Assembly: GCA_041907145.1 (NCBI GenBank)
Contig: JAYRHW010000199.1
Span: forward strand, 1-5,552
Direction of reading: 5' to 3'
DNA from: JAFLCA01 sp041907145
GTDB taxonomy: Bacteria > Bdellovibrionota_C > UBA2361 > JAFLCA01
DNA: 5,552 nucleotides
Shown here one piece after another: positions 5,330 to 5,552 of the stretch; within the stretch, counting starts at the first letter, position 1; each line of letters starts with the position of its first letter. The notes beneath the pieces were generated by a model. That model saw nothing but the letters and a program-made list of their open reading frames with translations. It did not search any database and was not told the origin of the DNA. A program made the position numbers and the translations under genes.

Positions 5330-5552
5330 ATGGGTTTACATGCCTTCGATCGAGGCGCTCGGTCCATCCACAACGGTGGAACCGTATTTCCGTTCCAAAA
5401 GAAGCGCGGGTTCGTTTCCTCGGGTGCAAGTCCGATGGAAAAAATTCTGCTGTTCGGTTTCGCGGTACTGGCCTTTTCGCTACTTGCGATAGCAGCCGTC
5501 GCACTGCTGCGGCCTCGCGAGGGCGAACGTACCGTTGTCGTGCAAGCTCCCG
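5330..5552 (+). CDS. Membrane-anchored protein, N-terminal 74 residues (possible second CpaB-like protein; runs off right edge)
   Basis: The frame is open from ATG 5330 to the right edge. The visible product has a polar N-terminal stretch containing a basic patch (QKKRG, 23-27), then MEKILLFGFAVLAFSLLAIA starting at residue 36 with a single membrane helix at about 39-60, then RPREGERTVVVQAP. This gives a cytoplasmic N-terminus with the remainder probably periplasmic. The layout (about 35-residue extension with a GG and a basic patch, one helix, then a VVV-containing strand) resembles the CpaB encoded at 2371-3324. Divergence from a tadEFG-like operon makes a second CpaB/RcpC or another Tad assembly protein plausible. 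No diagnostic motif is visible, so this is only inference. The in-frame ATG at 5435 (39 residues visible) would give a normal short leader before the helix; 5330 is chosen for its GAGG site. Confidence 0.55.
   Translation, partial: MGLHAFDRGARSIHNGGTVFPFQKKRGFVSSGASPMEKILLFGFAVLAFSLLAIAAVALLRPREGERTVVVQAP

Noticed and set aside
5421..5434. GGTGCAAGTCC-like string reminiscent of a structured RNA (riboswitch or group II intron fragment)
   Set aside because: It lies inside a likely coding frame, has no partner elements around it, and is too short to support an RNA call.
5292..5504. Plus frame 5292-5492 and minus frame 5316-5504 at the right edge
   Set aside because: Both overlap the open frame from 5330, which has a GAGG site, a membrane helix and a sensible leader; neither alternative shows a recognisable feature.

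Overview
The window comes from a Gram-negative, flagellated bacterium of moderate GC. It carries a near-complete minor-component block of a Tad (tight adherence / Flp) pilus locus next to a flagellin gene. Nothing in the sequence fixes the taxon. A deltaproteobacterial or Bdellovibrionota-like lineage is a guess from the style of the flagellin and the Tad genes. I see no IS element, tRNA, rRNA or CRISPR array.

Layout: all five complete genes, and the gene cut by the left edge, lie on the minus strand, so they read right to left. From the right they are: a tadE-like pseudopilin (4560-5087), a second TadE-like pseudopilin in the tadF position (4057-4578), a TadG-related protein (3372-4091), the pilus assembly protein CpaB/RcpC (2371-3324), a flagellin (901-2217, start revised from 2253), and the N-terminal 245 residues of a HI0933/BaiN-type flavoprotein (1-737, running off the left edge). 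The three pseudopilin-like genes overlap one another and cpaB follows after 47 bases, so these four look like one operon in the tadE-tadF-tadG order. The flagellin follows after about 150 bases and has its own sigma-28-like promoter, so it is probably expressed separately by the flagellar cascade.

A 242-base intergenic region (5088-5329) separates this operon from a divergent plus-strand gene of which only the first 74 codons are visible. That gene encodes a basic cytoplasmic extension followed by one membrane helix. This topology resembles the CpaB encoded on the other strand, so it may start the other half of the Tad locus, but its family cannot be settled here.

The most interesting points are: (1) the flagellin's variable region looks like the D2 (FlaE-type) domain of the hook protein FlgE inserted between ordinary flagellin D0/D1 ends; (2) the two pseudopilins are diverged tandem paralogues, each with six cysteines and a matching CxxC before a shared LxAQS-like motif, which suggests disulfide-stabilised minor pilins; (3) filament and pilus genes sit side by side.
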